From Alicyclobacillus sendaiensis NBRC 100866 (GTDB lineage Bacteria > Bacillota > Bacilli > Alicyclobacillales > Alicyclobacillaceae), in assembly GCF_001552675.1 (NCBI RefSeq), contig NZ_BCRQ01000013.1, positions 1-48,857 on the forward strand: a DNA stretch of 48,857 nucleotides, given 5' to 3'. Positions 39,857 to 48,857 of this stretch are shown piece by piece. A program made the position numbers and the translations under genes. Position 1 is the stretch's first letter, and every line of letters begins with the position of its first letter. Below the pieces are notes generated by a model. It was not told where the DNA came from and did not search any database. It saw only the letters and a program-made list of their open reading frames with translations.

Positions 39857-41250
39857 CGGTGACCGCGTGTCCGACGGGAATCGCGCACACGTTCATGGCG
39901 CAGGAGGCGCTGTTGCAAGCCGGGAAGAAGTTGGGTCACGAAGTGCGCGTCGAGACCCAGGGGGCGCTCGGCGCGGAGGACGCTTTGACGGAGGCCGAGA
40001 TCCGCGAGGCGGACGCCGTGATTGTGGCGGCCGACAAACAGGTCGATCTCGACCGCTTTCGAGGAAAGCGCTTGTTGCAGACCTCTGTGAGCGCCGCTAT
40101 CAAGGAGCCGGAGAAGTTGCTGGAGGACGCGCTTGCGGCGCCGACCTTTGAGCCTCAGGGATCGCCCGGAGCGCTCGACGAGATCCAGGCCGCGAAGCAG
40201 GCGCGCAACCAGGGGACGCCCGCGGTGTACCGTCACCTCATGAACGGCGTGTCGCACATGCTGCCGCTCGTCATCGCGGGGGGCATCTTCATCGCGCTCT
40301 CCACGGCCATTGACATCAACGGACAGTCGTCCTTGGCTCAGGCGTTCGACAACATCGGCGGCGGATCGGCCTTCAAGCTGTTTGTGCCCATTCTCGCGGC
40401 TTTCATCGCGCAGTCCATCGCGGATCGCGCCGCGTTCGCCGCAGGTCTCGTGGGCGGTTGGATCGGCACGCAGGGGACGATGTATCACGCGGGGCCGAAC
40501 GCGAGCGCCGGCTATCTGGGAGGCATCATTGCAGGCTTCGTCGCGGGCTATGTCACGCTGGCGTTGAAAAAGTGGATTCGCGTGCCGCGATCGCTCGAGG
40601 GCATCAAGACCGTTCTCATCCTTCCGGTTCTATCCGTGGGCATCGTGGGGCTTTTGATGATCTACGTGTTGGGCCATCCGGTGGCCGCGCTGATGGGCGC
40701 TCTGTCGAACGGCCTGATGCACATCGGCGCGAGCGCGTCGCTTGGGCTCGGCGCCCTGCTCGGCTTGATGATGGCCTTCGACATGGGCGGTCCGTTCAAC
40801 AAGGTGGCCTACTTCTTCGCAGTTGGCCTGTTGGCCACCAAGACGCCGGAAGCCGAGATGATCATGGCCGCGGTGATGGGCGCGGGCATGGTCCCGCCGC
40901 TGGCGATGGCGATTTCTGCCTTTGTCGCGCCGCGCAAGTACTCGGCGGAGGAGCGGGACGCTGCGAAAGCTGCGGTGATTCTGGGCGCCTGCTTCATCAC
41001 CGAGGGGGCGATTCCGTTCGCGACGCGAGATCCGCTGCGCGTGATCCCGTCCATCATGGTGGGCTCGGCGGTGACGGGCGCGCTCACCATGTTGTTCCGC
41101 GTGACGAATCCGGCCCCGCACGGAGGCATCTTCGTGTTCCCGCTCATCGGGCACTGGTATCTGTTCGTCGTCGCCATCCTCGTTGGAGCAGGCGTGGGCG
41201 CGGCCATGGTGACGGCGCTGAAGCGGGAGGCAGAGCCCCAGGCCGCCTGA
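39841..41250 (+). CDS. fruA: PTS fructose transporter subunit EIIBC
   Basis: A 469-residue membrane permease-phosphotransferase. Seen: the EIIB-fru domain (residues 1-100) with phosphocysteine C10 in TACPTGIAHTFMA, a linker rich in Gln, Asn and Ala, and an EIIC domain from about 120 with multiple hydrophobic helices, GGWIGTQGTMYHAG, FITEGAIPF and NPAPHGGIFVFP. No EIIA domain is present; the separate gene at 37393 supplies it. The GTG has GGAGGG seven bases upstream inside the fruK end. A terminator follows. Confidence 0.94.
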   Translation: MAKFVAVTACPTGIAHTFMAQEALLQAGKKLGHEVRVETQGALGAEDALTEAEIREADAVIVAADKQVDLDRFRGKRLLQTSVSAAIKEPEKLLEDALAAPTFEPQGSPGALDEIQAAKQARNQGTPAVYRHLMNGVSHMLPLVIAGGIFIALSTAIDINGQSSLAQAFDNIGGGSAFKLFVPILAAFIAQSIADRAAFAAGLVGGWIGTQGTMYHAGPNASAGYLGGIIAGFVAGYVTLALKKWIRVPRSLEGIKTVLILPVLSVGIVGLLMIYVLGHPVAALMGALSNGLMHIGASASLGLGALLGLMMAFDMGGPFNKVAYFFAVGLLATKTPEAEMIMAAVMGAGMVPPLAMAISAFVAPRKYSAEERDAAKAAVILGACFITEGAIPFATRDPLRVIPSIMVGSAVTGALTMLFRVTNPAPHGGIFVFPLIGHWYLFVVAILVGAGVGAAMVTALKREAEPQAA

Positions 41251-41324
41251 GGCCGGGGCAAGGCGCTCTTTGTCGCGACAGGACCCACATCGCCCGCGGT
41301 GTGGGCCGCATCGAAGCTAGGGAC

Positions 41325-41364
41325 TGGGCGTGGGGAAACGTCACCCACGCCCATCGCCTTTTTT
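41325..41364 (+). terminator. Terminator after the fructose operon
   Basis: TGGGCGTGGG pairs with CCCACGCCCA across a nine-base loop, then TCGCC and six T residues. It lies 75 bases after fruA. Confidence 0.65.
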
Positions 41365-41577
41365 CGAAGCGGTCGAAACTTCTTCACCCAGGCCCTCGAC
41401 CCCCTCGGCCGAGGATGTCATGGACGCAGGAAAGGTCGATTGCTCAATGTCTGCGTCGAGGGTGATGTTCCTGTGCGAGGGACGCCGTGCGCGGATCTCG
41501 TGGCGGGATGGTCAAGACAAGCGTATGCGCGCTGTGGCAAAATAGCCGTGAGACACGAAGAGATGGGGGACGGCCTG
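41365..41577. other. Rest of the 327-base gap before the amidase gene
   Basis: The fruA-to-amidase gap (41251-41577) holds the fructose terminator in its first third. The remainder shows no convincing gene. A CAAAAT (41538-41543) could be the amidase -10 box, but no -35 is well placed. A 71-codon open frame at 41330-41545 has no ribosome site and a non-protein-like composition. Confidence 0.5.
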
Positions 41578-43005
41578 ATGGATGTCATGAGGGGAACGGT
41601 GGCCGAGTGCGCGACGGCCATTCGCCAGGGCGATGTGTCCTCGTTCGACGTCGTGGCGCGGCATCTGGAGCAGATCGCCGCGCACAATGTCGACGGGCTG
41701 GGGATTCGCGCCGTGATCGAGGTGAACCCGGAGGCGCTGCTCGAGGCCGAGGCGCGAGACCGGGAGCGGCAAAGCGGATTGTTGCGCGGTCCGCTGCACG
41801 GCGTGCCCGTGCTCGTGAAGGATAACCTCGATACGGCGGACGCGATGCAGACGACGGCTGGGTCCCTCGCGCTCGAGGGGCACCGCGCCCGGGAGGACGC
41901 CGAGGTGGTGCGCCGGCTGCGCGCGGCGGGTGCCGTGATCGTCGGCAAGGCGAACCTCACCGAGTGGGCGAATTTTCTGAGCGATCACATGCCCAACGGG
42001 TATTCCTCGCGCGGCGGCCAGACGTTGAATCCGTACGGACCTGGCCAATTCGACGTCGGCGGATCGAGCTCAGGCTCCGGCGCGGGGGTCGCGGCGGGCT
42101 TTGCGCCGGCGGCCATCGGCACGGAGACGAGCGGTTCGATTCTCAGCCCAGCGAGCGCTAACAGCCTCGTGGGCCTGAAGCCGACGCTCGGCATGGTGAG
42201 CCGGCGGGGCATCATCCCCATCGCGATGAGCCAGGACACGGCGGGGCCGATGGCGCGGACGGTAGGAGATGCGGCGCTTTTGATGTCGGTCATCGCAGGC
42301 CCGGATCCGCGGGACGTGGCGACGCAGGGCGTGCGCTGGCCGGCGCGCGAGGACTGGCTCGCCCTTCGCCGCGGCGCGCTGCAAGGCGCGCGCATCGGCG
42401 TGCCACAGGCGTATCTGGAAGGCATTCCGGACGACGAGCGGCGCGTGTTCGATCGCGCCCTGTCCGAGCTGCGCGAGCTCGGCGCGGACGTGATCGCGTG
42501 CGATCTGCCCAAGCGCGAATTCGACTTCGACGTGCTCGTGGCCGAGTTTCCGGCCGCGCTGAACGCGTATCTCGCGACCGTCGAGCCGTGGCTCCCCGTT
42601 CACTCGCTCAGCGACGTGATGGCGTGGAACGCCCAGCATGCCGATCGCGCCCTGCGCTACGGGCAGGCGGTGTTCGAGCGGGCGCAGGCCCAGAGCCATC
42701 ATCACCTGGCCGACGGCGCGTACATTCGCGCGCGCCTTCGCGATTTGCGCGAATCGCGGCAGGAGGGCATCGATGCCGTGCTCGCGGCGCACCGCTTGGA
42801 CGCGCTGGCGTTTGTCAACTACTACGGCTGCGCCATCGCCGCGAAGGCGGGCTATCCGTCCATCACCGTGCCCGCTGGGTACACCGAGGAGGGCAAGCCG
42901 GTCGGGCTGACGCTCACGGGCACCGCGTACAGCGACGTCCGGCTGTGCCAGTTGGCATACGATTACGAGCAGGCGACGAACCACCGTCGCCCGCCCGCGA
43001 TGTGA
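41578..43005 (+). CDS. Amidase (amidase signature family)
   Basis: A 475-residue amidase-signature hydrolase. Seen: the catalytic triad K81 (VLVKDNLDT), cis-Ser S163 (FDVGGSSSGSGAG) and nucleophile S187 (GTETSGSILSPAS), with the NSLVGLKPTLG segment. GatA is unlikely because gatB and gatC are absent and the C-terminal half differs. It probably acts on small amides or peptides. The ATG at 41578 has GGGGGAC seven bases upstream; an ATG five codons earlier is an alternative. DUF423 follows 12 bases downstream. Confidence 0.9.
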   Translation: MDVMRGTVAECATAIRQGDVSSFDVVARHLEQIAAHNVDGLGIRAVIEVNPEALLEAEARDRERQSGLLRGPLHGVPVLVKDNLDTADAMQTTAGSLALEGHRAREDAEVVRRLRAAGAVIVGKANLTEWANFLSDHMPNGYSSRGGQTLNPYGPGQFDVGGSSSGSGAGVAAGFAPAAIGTETSGSILSPASANSLVGLKPTLGMVSRRGIIPIAMSQDTAGPMARTVGDAALLMSVIAGPDPRDVATQGVRWPAREDWLALRRGALQGARIGVPQAYLEGIPDDERRVFDRALSELRELGADVIACDLPKREFDFDVLVAEFPAALNAYLATVEPWLPVHSLSDVMAWNAQHADRALRYGQAVFERAQAQSHHHLADGAYIRARLRDLRESRQEGIDAVLAAHRLDALAFVNYYGCAIAAKAGYPSITVPAGYTEEGKPVGLTLTGTAYSDVRLCQLAYDYEQATNHRRPPAM

Positions 43006-43017
43006 GGAGGAAGCACG

Positions 43018-43380
43018 ATGGGGTTTGCGATTTGGGGCGGCGTGTTCGCGTTTCTCGCCGTCGCGTTCGGCGCGTTTGGCGCGCACGTGCTCGGGGACAA
43101 GCTGTCCAGCGAGATGATGTCCGTCTATCACACGGGTGATCAGTACCAGATGTATCACGCGCTGGCGCTCATCGCGGTCGGCATTCTGCTTCGGCTTCAT
43201 CCAGATTCTCGCCTTCTGCCCGCGGCCGGGTGGCTGTTCGTGGCGGGCATCGTGCTGTTCTCCGGCAGCCTGTACGCCCTAAGCATCTCCGGCGTCAAGG
43301 CGCTCGGCGCCATCACGCCCATCGGCGGGCTGTGCTTTTTGGCGGGGTGGATCTGTTTCATCCTCGCTTTGGCGCGCTGA
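43018..43380 (+). CDS. DUF423 small membrane protein (YwdK-like)
   Basis: A 120-residue protein with four hydrophobic helices. Seen: N-terminal FAFLAVAFGAFGAHVLGDKL, YHALALIAVGIL, VLFSGSLYALSISGVKALGAITPIGG, all typical of DUF423. Its function is unknown. GAGGAGG precedes the ATG. It is probably cotranscribed with the amidase. Its last 102 bases overlap the convergent EamA gene. Confidence 0.9.
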   Translation: MGFAIWGGVFAFLAVAFGAFGAHVLGDKLSSEMMSVYHTGDQYQMYHALALIAVGILLRLHPDSRLLPAAGWLFVAGIVLFSGSLYALSISGVKALGAITPIGGLCFLAGWICFILALAR

Positions 43381-44226
43381 ACGCCAGAGATACGCGCCGA
43401 CGCCGGCCAGGCACACGGCTCCGCCGACGGCTTCGAGCGGCGAGATAGGCTGATGCAAAAGCGCCATGGCAAGGAGGGATCCGACCACGGGTTCGCCCAC
43501 GACCGTCATGGCGATGGCGGTCGGCGGCACGCGGTGCAATAGCGCGTTGAAGATGCCATGGCCCAGGATGGTGGACACGACGGCGAGCGCCGCGAACAAG
43601 AGCCAGTTGCGGACGCTGTAGCCCCCGAATGGCGCGCCGAGGCACGCGTTGGCGAGCGCGAGCACGGCGCCGCCGACGACGAAAGCCGAGGCGTTGTACG
43701 TGCAAGCGGGGATCTCCTTGCGCACCCGCGCGCCGACGAGCACGTAGCCCGAGACGGCGAGGGTGCCGAGGAGGGACATCGCATCGCCCAAGGCGCCTGT
43801 GCGCGAGAGCCCTGTGCTTGCCGCCGCGGCGAGGGCGGCGCCCGCGATGGCCACCGCCATGCTGGCGAGATCGAACGGGCGCGCTGGTGCGCCTTGCCAC
43901 AGCCACTCGCCGGCCCAGACAAAGACGGGTTCGAGCGCCAGGATAATGAGCGACGACGCGACGCTCGTCAGCTTCAGCGACTCAATCCAAAACAGAAAGT
44001 GAAGGCCGAGCAGCACGCCGCTCGCCGCAAGCCATCCCGACATCCGCCGCAGGGCGTTCGCCGGCGGCCGTTCGCGCCACACGGCGGGCGCGAGCAGGAC
44101 GGATGCCATCCACAGCCGGTACATGCCGATCACGCCCGCCGGCGCCGTGGACCACGCGATGAAAATGGCCGAGAACGAGATGGCGACGAGGCCGACGGCG
44201 AGGAGCAGCACGGTGCCGGCTCTCAC
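43279..44226 (-). CDS. EamA/DMT family transporter
   Basis: A 315-residue membrane protein with ten hydrophobic helices in two EamA repeats: SFSAIFIAWSTAPAGVIGMYRL and the second half ending GEPVVGSLLAMALLHQPISP. These are drug/metabolite exporters or uptake carriers of unknown substrate. The start is a GTG that overlaps the S9 peptidase stop (GTGA), so it depends on that gene for translation. It has no ribosome site of its own. The hydrophilic C-terminal tail of about 34 residues lies within the overlap with DUF423, so it may be dispensable. Confidence 0.85.
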   Translation of the reverse strand: MRAGTVLLLAVGLVAISFSAIFIAWSTAPAGVIGMYRLWMASVLLAPAVWRERPPANALRRMSGWLAASGVLLGLHFLFWIESLKLTSVASSLIILALEPVFVWAGEWLWQGAPARPFDLASMAVAIAGAALAAAASTGLSRTGALGDAMSLLGTLAVSGYVLVGARVRKEIPACTYNASAFVVGGAVLALANACLGAPFGGYSVRNWLLFAALAVVSTILGHGIFNALLHRVPPTAIAMTVVGEPVVGSLLAMALLHQPISPLEAVGGAVCLAGVGAYLWRSARQSEDETDPPRQKAQPADGRDGAERLDAGDA

Positions 44227-46025
44227 GGCGCCGATTTGCGGCGGTTGCGTTCCAGAAACGCCACGGTCCGCCGGTAGGCCTCAATCTCGTTCTCCAGCTT
44301 CATGAAGCCGTGGCCTTCGTCCTCAAACACGATGTACTCCACGTCTCTCCCTCGCTCGCGCAGCGCCTGCACAATCTGGTCCGATTCCGCCTTGACGACG
44401 CGCGGATCGTTCGCCCCCTGGATGACGAGCATGGGCTTCGTCATGCCGTCCAGATACGTGATGGGCGAGTCCTTCACCAGCCGTTCAAGATCCGCCGGAT
44501 CGTCCGGATCACCCAGCCACTGTTTCATGATGGGTTTCCAGAAGTCCGGCACCGATTGCGCGAAGGTGACGAGGTTGCTCGGCCCGAAGATGTCGACGCA
44601 GGCGCGGAAGTAGTCCGCATGCCGCCCGTGCAAGAGGAGGGTCATGTAGCCGCCGTAGCTGCCCCCGACCAAGAACAGCTTGTCGCGGTCCGCGAGGCCC
44701 TGCGCGAGGAGCCATTCGATGCTCGCCACCATGTCCTTGCGCGGCCCTTCGCCCCAGTCGCGCTCCACCAGCTTCATGAATGTGCTTCCGTACCCCGTGC
44801 TGCCGCGGAAATTCGGTGCGAACACCTGGTACCCGAAGCGCAACCAGTACTGGAACAGCTTCCGGAAGCCTTTGCGCTCGGCGGCCTGAGGCCCGCCGTG
44901 CGGCCAGACGATGGTGTAGCCGTTCGCCACCTCGGGCTTCGGGCGGAACAAGAGCGCTTCGATGCTCAGGCCGTCGAACGACGGAAAGCGGACCACCTCG
45001 GCCTCGACCAGGTCGTCCGGCGCATAGCCCATGGGGCGCACCCTGGTGAGCGGGCGCCAACTGCCGTCCAAATCCAGCATCCACACGTTCGCGGGCTCGT
45101 TGTCGCTTGCGCCAAGCAGGTAGAGCCGCCCGCTCGGTCCAACCTCGATTTGCCCGATGACGTCGCAAGGCGCGCCGAGCTTCTCGGCAGCGCCCGTCCG
45201 CAGGTGGACTCGGTACAATTCGTCGATCACGCCGCGCATCACGGTGGCGTAAGCGGTCTCGCTCGCCTCGTGCACGGCCACGTGCGTCACGCTGCCCTGT
45301 TCGGGCGCAAAGATGCGCTGAAACGAGCCGGTCTGCGGATCGAATGAAGCGAGGTACCGTTCGTCCGCCTGATAGTCCGTGGCGAAGACGACGAGATCGC
45401 CCGCAAACTCGATGGCATCGACGACATGCGGCGTTCCGGGGTCCGGGGTGAGGCTCATGCGCTCGCCGCCGCGGTGGAGGTGCGCGATTTGGTAGGTGTT
45501 GGCGAAGGCCGTCGCGGTCACAAACGAGGTCTCGTCGTCGCTCACGGCCACCAGCACGGTGGGACCTCCTTCCCCTTCGTAGAGCATCTTCTCTTCGCCG
45601 GATTCGAGGTCGAACACGTAGCCGCACAGGTACGTCGGATGGTCCTTGTCCGACGAATAGTAGATGCGGTTTCCGTCCTCGGACGTGGCGCAGAACATGA
45701 AGCGGCGCCCGTCGTGGGTGCGAAGCGGCTGCTTTTCACCGCCGCGAGGCGGGACGAGGTAGAGCTGGGCGTTCTCGTCGCCGTCGCGATCGAACGCGAC
45801 CAGCACGTAGCGGCCCTGGGGGTCGAAGTGCATCGCATGCGGCACCTGGCCCTCGTTCGTGAGCCGGTAGGGGAAGGGGCAGTCGAGATCGATACCCCAG
45901 ACGTCGTAGCGGCCGGAGAAGTTGGTGGCCACGGCGATCCGGCTCTCGTCCTTGGCGACCGCCAGACCGAGGATGGTGGGCGTGTGGAAGAGGTGTTCGG
46001 GATTCGGGTGTGGGAGTTGAACCAC
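44223..46025 (-). CDS. S9 family peptidase (prolyl oligopeptidase / acylaminoacyl-peptidase type)
   Basis: A 600-residue serine peptidase. Seen: an N-terminal beta-propeller (residues 10-330; YDVWGIDLD and RIYYSSD repeats) and a C-terminal alpha/beta hydrolase with VGGSYGGYMTLL (S456), IQGANDPRVV (D540) and DEGHGFMKLEN (H572). It probably degrades peptides in the cytoplasm, as no signal peptide is present. The GTG at 46025 has AAGGAG ten bases upstream; another GTG at 46034 is too close to that site. The downstream EamA transporter is coupled by a four-base overlap, which hints at export or uptake of a peptide product. Confidence 0.9.
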   Translation of the reverse strand: MVQLPHPNPEHLFHTPTILGLAVAKDESRIAVATNFSGRYDVWGIDLDCPFPYRLTNEGQVPHAMHFDPQGRYVLVAFDRDGDENAQLYLVPPRGGEKQPLRTHDGRRFMFCATSEDGNRIYYSSDKDHPTYLCGYVFDLESGEEKMLYEGEGGPTVLVAVSDDETSFVTATAFANTYQIAHLHRGGERMSLTPDPGTPHVVDAIEFAGDLVVFATDYQADERYLASFDPQTGSFQRIFAPEQGSVTHVAVHEASETAYATVMRGVIDELYRVHLRTGAAEKLGAPCDVIGQIEVGPSGRLYLLGASDNEPANVWMLDLDGSWRPLTRVRPMGYAPDDLVEAEVVRFPSFDGLSIEALLFRPKPEVANGYTIVWPHGGPQAAERKGFRKLFQYWLRFGYQVFAPNFRGSTGYGSTFMKLVERDWGEGPRKDMVASIEWLLAQGLADRDKLFLVGGSYGGYMTLLLHGRHADYFRACVDIFGPSNLVTFAQSVPDFWKPIMKQWLGDPDDPADLERLVKDSPITYLDGMTKPMLVIQGANDPRVVKAESDQIVQALRERGRDVEYIVFEDEGHGFMKLENEIEAYRRTVAFLERNRRKSAP

Positions 46026-46222
46026 GCGTTTCACGCTCCTTCGTAGAGGTAACCTGAGGACCGTTCGTTCGAGGGCCTCTGTTCGACTTTCTGAACGCCT
46101 GACATGGATATTGGGCACCCGCGATGAAAATTCCTGCCCTGCCGCAGGGCGATACAAGCGGCGCAGCGGATGGGCCGAGCGCGGCGTCGGTGCGCCTTGG
46201 CTCGGTGGTTGTCCTCCTGTGC

Positions 46223-46228
46223 TATAGT
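46223..46228 (+). promoter_or_regulatory. Candidate -10 box of the YdeI-like gene
   Basis: TATAGT lies about 40 bases before the chosen TTG start, in the gap divergent from the S9 peptidase. No good -35 is seen at the right distance. Confidence 0.35.
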
Positions 46229-46264
46229 CGAGGGAGAAGCGGAAGACGGGTCGGTGAAGAGACA

Positions 46265-46930
46265 TTGGCGGATCGATGGGCACTTGAGGGCTCCACAGGT
46301 TGGAATCCCCATCCGCAGGTGGATTTGTACTTGCAACAGGGGTGCATGCGCTGCCGGTTTGGCGGCACGCCGGACTGCAAGGTCCACCGGTGGGAGGAGG
46401 TCTTGAAAGGGCTGCGGGCCATCTTGCTCGCGTCTGGGCTCAAGGAGGAAGTGAAGTGGCGGCAGCCTTGTTACACCTATGAAGGCCGAAATGTGGTCAT
46501 CCTGAGCGCCTTCAAGGACTACTGCGCGCTCAACTTCCTCAAGGGCGGGATGATCGAGGATCGCCACGGCTTGTTGGAGAAGCCGGGGGAGCACACGCAG
46601 GTGGGCCGCCAGATGCGGTTTCGGAGCGCGGATGAGGTCCGAGCGCGCGAGGCGGCCATTCGCGAGTATCTCGAGCAGGCGGTCGAGATCGAGCGCGGGG
46701 GCAAAGCGGCGCCACCCCGCGAGGCGCCGGATTTGCCGCTGCCGGACGAGCTCTTGCGCAAGTTCGAGGAGATGCCGGAGTTGCGGCAGGCGTTCGAGTC
46801 GCTGACACCTGGCAGGCGGCGGGCGTACCTGATGCACTTTTCGGCGCCCAAGCAGTCGAAAACGCGAGCGGCGCGCGTCGAGAAGTGCATTCCGATGATC
46901 CTCGTGGGCAAGGGGCTGCACGACCGCTGA
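46265..46930 (+). CDS. YdeI/DUF1801 family protein
   Basis: A protein of about 221 residues with a DUF1801-type domain: VKWRQPCYTYEGRNVVILSAFKDYCALNFLKGG. A C-terminal YdeI-type segment follows, EMPELRQAFESLTPGRRRAYLMHFSAPKQSKTRAARVEKC. Bacillus YdeI has been tied to antimicrobial peptide resistance, but the biochemical role is unknown. The N-terminal CMRCRFGGTPDC segment adds four cysteines in a possible metal site. The start is uncertain: a TTG at 46265 with GGTGA seven bases upstream is preferred, and a longer frame reaches back to 46124, before the likely promoter. Confidence 0.8.
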   Translation: MADRWALEGSTGWNPHPQVDLYLQQGCMRCRFGGTPDCKVHRWEEVLKGLRAILLASGLKEEVKWRQPCYTYEGRNVVILSAFKDYCALNFLKGGMIEDRHGLLEKPGEHTQVGRQMRFRSADEVRAREAAIREYLEQAVEIERGGKAAPPREAPDLPLPDELLRKFEEMPELRQAFESLTPGRRRAYLMHFSAPKQSKTRAARVEKCIPMILVGKGLHDR

Positions 46931-46998
46931 AGGGCCGCGGGCTTGCGCCGCGTCGAGGGGCCTGTGGCAGCTTTGGATCCGGCACTGGGGGTGAGGAC

Positions 46999-48809
46999 GT
47001 GCACCACGCGTCGAGCTGGCGCAAAGCGCTGCGAGATCTCACGTCACCCTCTGGGTGGCAGGACGTTCTCCCGGAGTACGTGTTCTATCGCGGGGTGGAA
47101 TACGCAGACGAGGGGCGCGTGGTCTCCTGGGCGCTGAAAGACGGCGTCATTTGCGGCGTCGTGCGCGGCGCGGCCGACTATCGCGTCCTTCTTAACGTGG
47201 ACGATGTGGAGAGGAGCCGCTGTTCGTGCCCGTACGGCCGGCCGTGCAAACACGTGGTCGCGGTCGCGGTGCACGTCGCGCGCGAGACGCGACTCGACGG
47301 CATCCGACAGGGCCAGCCGCTCGATCTCGACGCGCTCCTCGGCGCCGTCGGCGACGGCGAATGGCCGGCCTATGTCGCCGACGTCATGGCGTCGCGCCCC
47401 GACGTGTCGCTTCTCGTTCGCGCCACGCGCTTTGTGCACACGGCGCCCGCCCGATGGGCGGATGGCGTTTCCCTCTCGAAGCTTGAGGAGGAGGCGCGGG
47501 CGCTGCTTCTCGCTGCCGACCAGGTCGCGCAAGGCGACACCCTCATCTCCGCTTCGCGCGATGAGCCGCATTCCGTCACGGTCACGTACACCGATGCGGG
47601 CTGGGAGAGCGCAAGGCGGCTCGTGCAGGGCTTCGCGGACGCGCTCGCGCGCCATGCGCCCGCGCCGCTCGCGCCCTACGCGGTCTACGAGTACCGTCGG
47701 CTCGTCGCGCGCCTCGGCGACGACGTCAGGGCGATGCCGAGCTTCGCCACAGGGCGCTCTTTCGCTCCCTGGGTGTCCCGCTCGCGGCTGCGGTCGAGCG
47801 GCTCGGCCGTCTCGGCGGGGAGGCGCTGGCCTCGTGGCGCGCGTGGTCCCTGGCCAAGCTCTCCGAAGCGGCGTGCGCCGAAGAGGCGCTCGTCGCGCTC
47901 TCCGCACTGCAGGGCGGATGGTTGGACGCGCACCATCTGCAGGCCGCCTGCGAGCGAATCGTCGCATTCGACGACTTCCCGCGCCCGCCAGGCCTGGACG
48001 GCTGCGTGCCCCACGTGCCCTGGATTCCACGGCCGCTCGCCGCGCTCATCGAGGAGAACTGGCGCGAGATGATCGACTTTGCGCTCCAGGTGGGCGATCT
48101 CGCTGCGGCGGACGAGATCGCCCGCATGCGCCCGGTGGCCGACCGCGAAACGGACATGCGGCTCGCGCAGGCCGCGATGAACGCGCTCCAGTGGGCGATT
48201 GCGGAGTCGAGTTTGAAGCGGATGGCAACCAGGCTGTCGTCGGCGGACGTATGGGCGATGCTCGCGCACGTGATGGACCGTCAGGGTAAGTCGGATGGCG
48301 CCACGTCCTGTTTGCGCGAGGCGTTCCTGTGCGATCCGACGGGCGACAGGCGGGATGCCTGGCTCGCGCGCCTGCCGCGCGGTGCGCGGCGCGACGCGGT
48401 GGTCCAGTGCGCGCATCTGCTCCTGAACCACCGGCAGATTGCCGCTGCCTGCGACTTGCTGCTTCACGAGGGATGTGTGCACGACGCGTGGCGCGCGCTT
48501 GAGGCGGGGCTTCAAGGCGCGGAGATGTGGTCGCCGGGGCCCGGGTTGGAAGGTGTGATGGCCAGGCTGGCCGCCGAAGACGCCGACAGGCTCGTCCAGC
48601 TTGTCGCGCGGGTCGCCCTGGAAGCCATCAGCCTTCGAGGCCGGGACGCGTATCGACGGGCGTGCCGGTGGCTTGCGGCGCTGCAGAACGGCCTGACGGC
48701 CGCCGGTCGCGGGGCTGCCTGGGACGAGGTGCGAGCGGTCGTGGCCCTCGAGAGCCGCAGACTTCCCGCGCTTCGCGACGAGTTGAGCGCAGCGGGCCTC
48801 TTGCCGTGA
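46999..48809 (+). pseudogene. SWIM zinc-finger protein, frameshifted
   Basis: Two frames together encode about 603 residues. The first (from GTG 46999, after GGGGGTGAGG) has the SWIM zinc motif C75-x-C77-x5-C83-x-H85 in RCSCPYGRPCKHVV and runs to about 47750 (DDVRAMPSFAT). The second frame continues ALFRSLGVPLAAAVERLG, then a long helical region (LAALQNGLTAAGR) to TGA 48807. The shift equals one missing base near CACAGGG at 47749-47755. In Bacillales, SWIM proteins are commonly next to a SNF2-type helicase, and the window ends just after this gene. It may be truly broken or a sequence error. Confidence 0.8.
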
Positions 48810-48857
48810 GAAGCTGTGCCAGGCGCTTCGCTTGCAACACGTGCCGCGCGTCGCGCG
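48810..48857. other. End of window, beginning of an unresolved region
   Basis: A GTGA at the SWIM gene stop could start a following gene, but the 48 remaining bases do not allow a frame to be chosen. Confidence 0.2.

Noticed and set aside
41330-41545. A 71-codon open frame between fruA and the amidase
   Set aside because: It starts within the fructose operon terminator, has no ribosome site, and the product is low in complexity and unlike known proteins.

Overview
The window looks like a chromosomal segment of a GC-rich, low-to-moderately thermophilic Firmicute, most likely Alicyclobacillus or a close relative. This is inferred from gene content and codon style, not from a search. Supporting signs are a bacillithiol deacetylase with its YojF partner, an OhrR that closely resembles the Bacillus protein, HelD, DeoR/fructose-PTS and YqjF/YwdK-type genes, strong Bacillus-like Shine-Dalgarno sequences, many GTG and TTG starts, and very high third-position GC. 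I see no insertion sequence, CRISPR array, rRNA or tRNA. Genes are dense and mostly housekeeping or accessory metabolism.

Layout. 1-6.6 kb: an MFS exporter, a PLP aspartate 4-decarboxylase, an FTR1 iron permease with a DtxR-like operator inside its promoter, a Cof-type HAD phosphatase, and a NAGPA-type glycosidase. 6.6-13.3 kb: oligoendopeptidase F, 3-methyladenine glycosylase I, a thioredoxin-MsrA operon, an orphan ABC ATPase, YceI divergent from an HxlR regulator, and NagA. 13.4-20.2 kb: ATP sulfurylase, an orphan OhrR, a YqjF-like protein, GluQ, an aldehyde dehydrogenase, an aldo/keto reductase and TrmB. 20.2-29.5 kb: a frameshifted nicotinamidase-like gene, a beta-propeller lipoprotein divergent from a secreted SGNH hydrolase, a Bcr/CflA exporter translationally coupled to HelD, an AraC regulator and a DHA2 exporter.

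29.5-37.3 kb: GNAT, cupin, yojF-bshB2-LMW-PTP, two unknown small proteins, a second thioredoxin-like protein, a degenerate ADP-forming acyl-CoA synthetase that has lost its catalytic histidine, thioredoxin reductase, and a Met/Gln/Gly-rich repeat protein. 37.3-41.3 kb: a fructose module with EIIA on one strand and deoR-fruK-fruA(EIIBC) on the other, driven by face-to-face overlapping promoters. 41.5-48.8 kb: amidase, DUF423, EamA exporter coupled to an S9 peptidase, a YdeI-like protein, and a frameshifted SWIM zinc-finger protein.

The most promising items for follow-up are the pseudo-enzyme acyl-CoA synthetase in the thioredoxin cluster, the low-complexity protein with three QHIQQD repeats, the exporter-HelD pair, the fructose divergent promoter, the iron permease operator, and two genes each broken by an apparent loss of one base.
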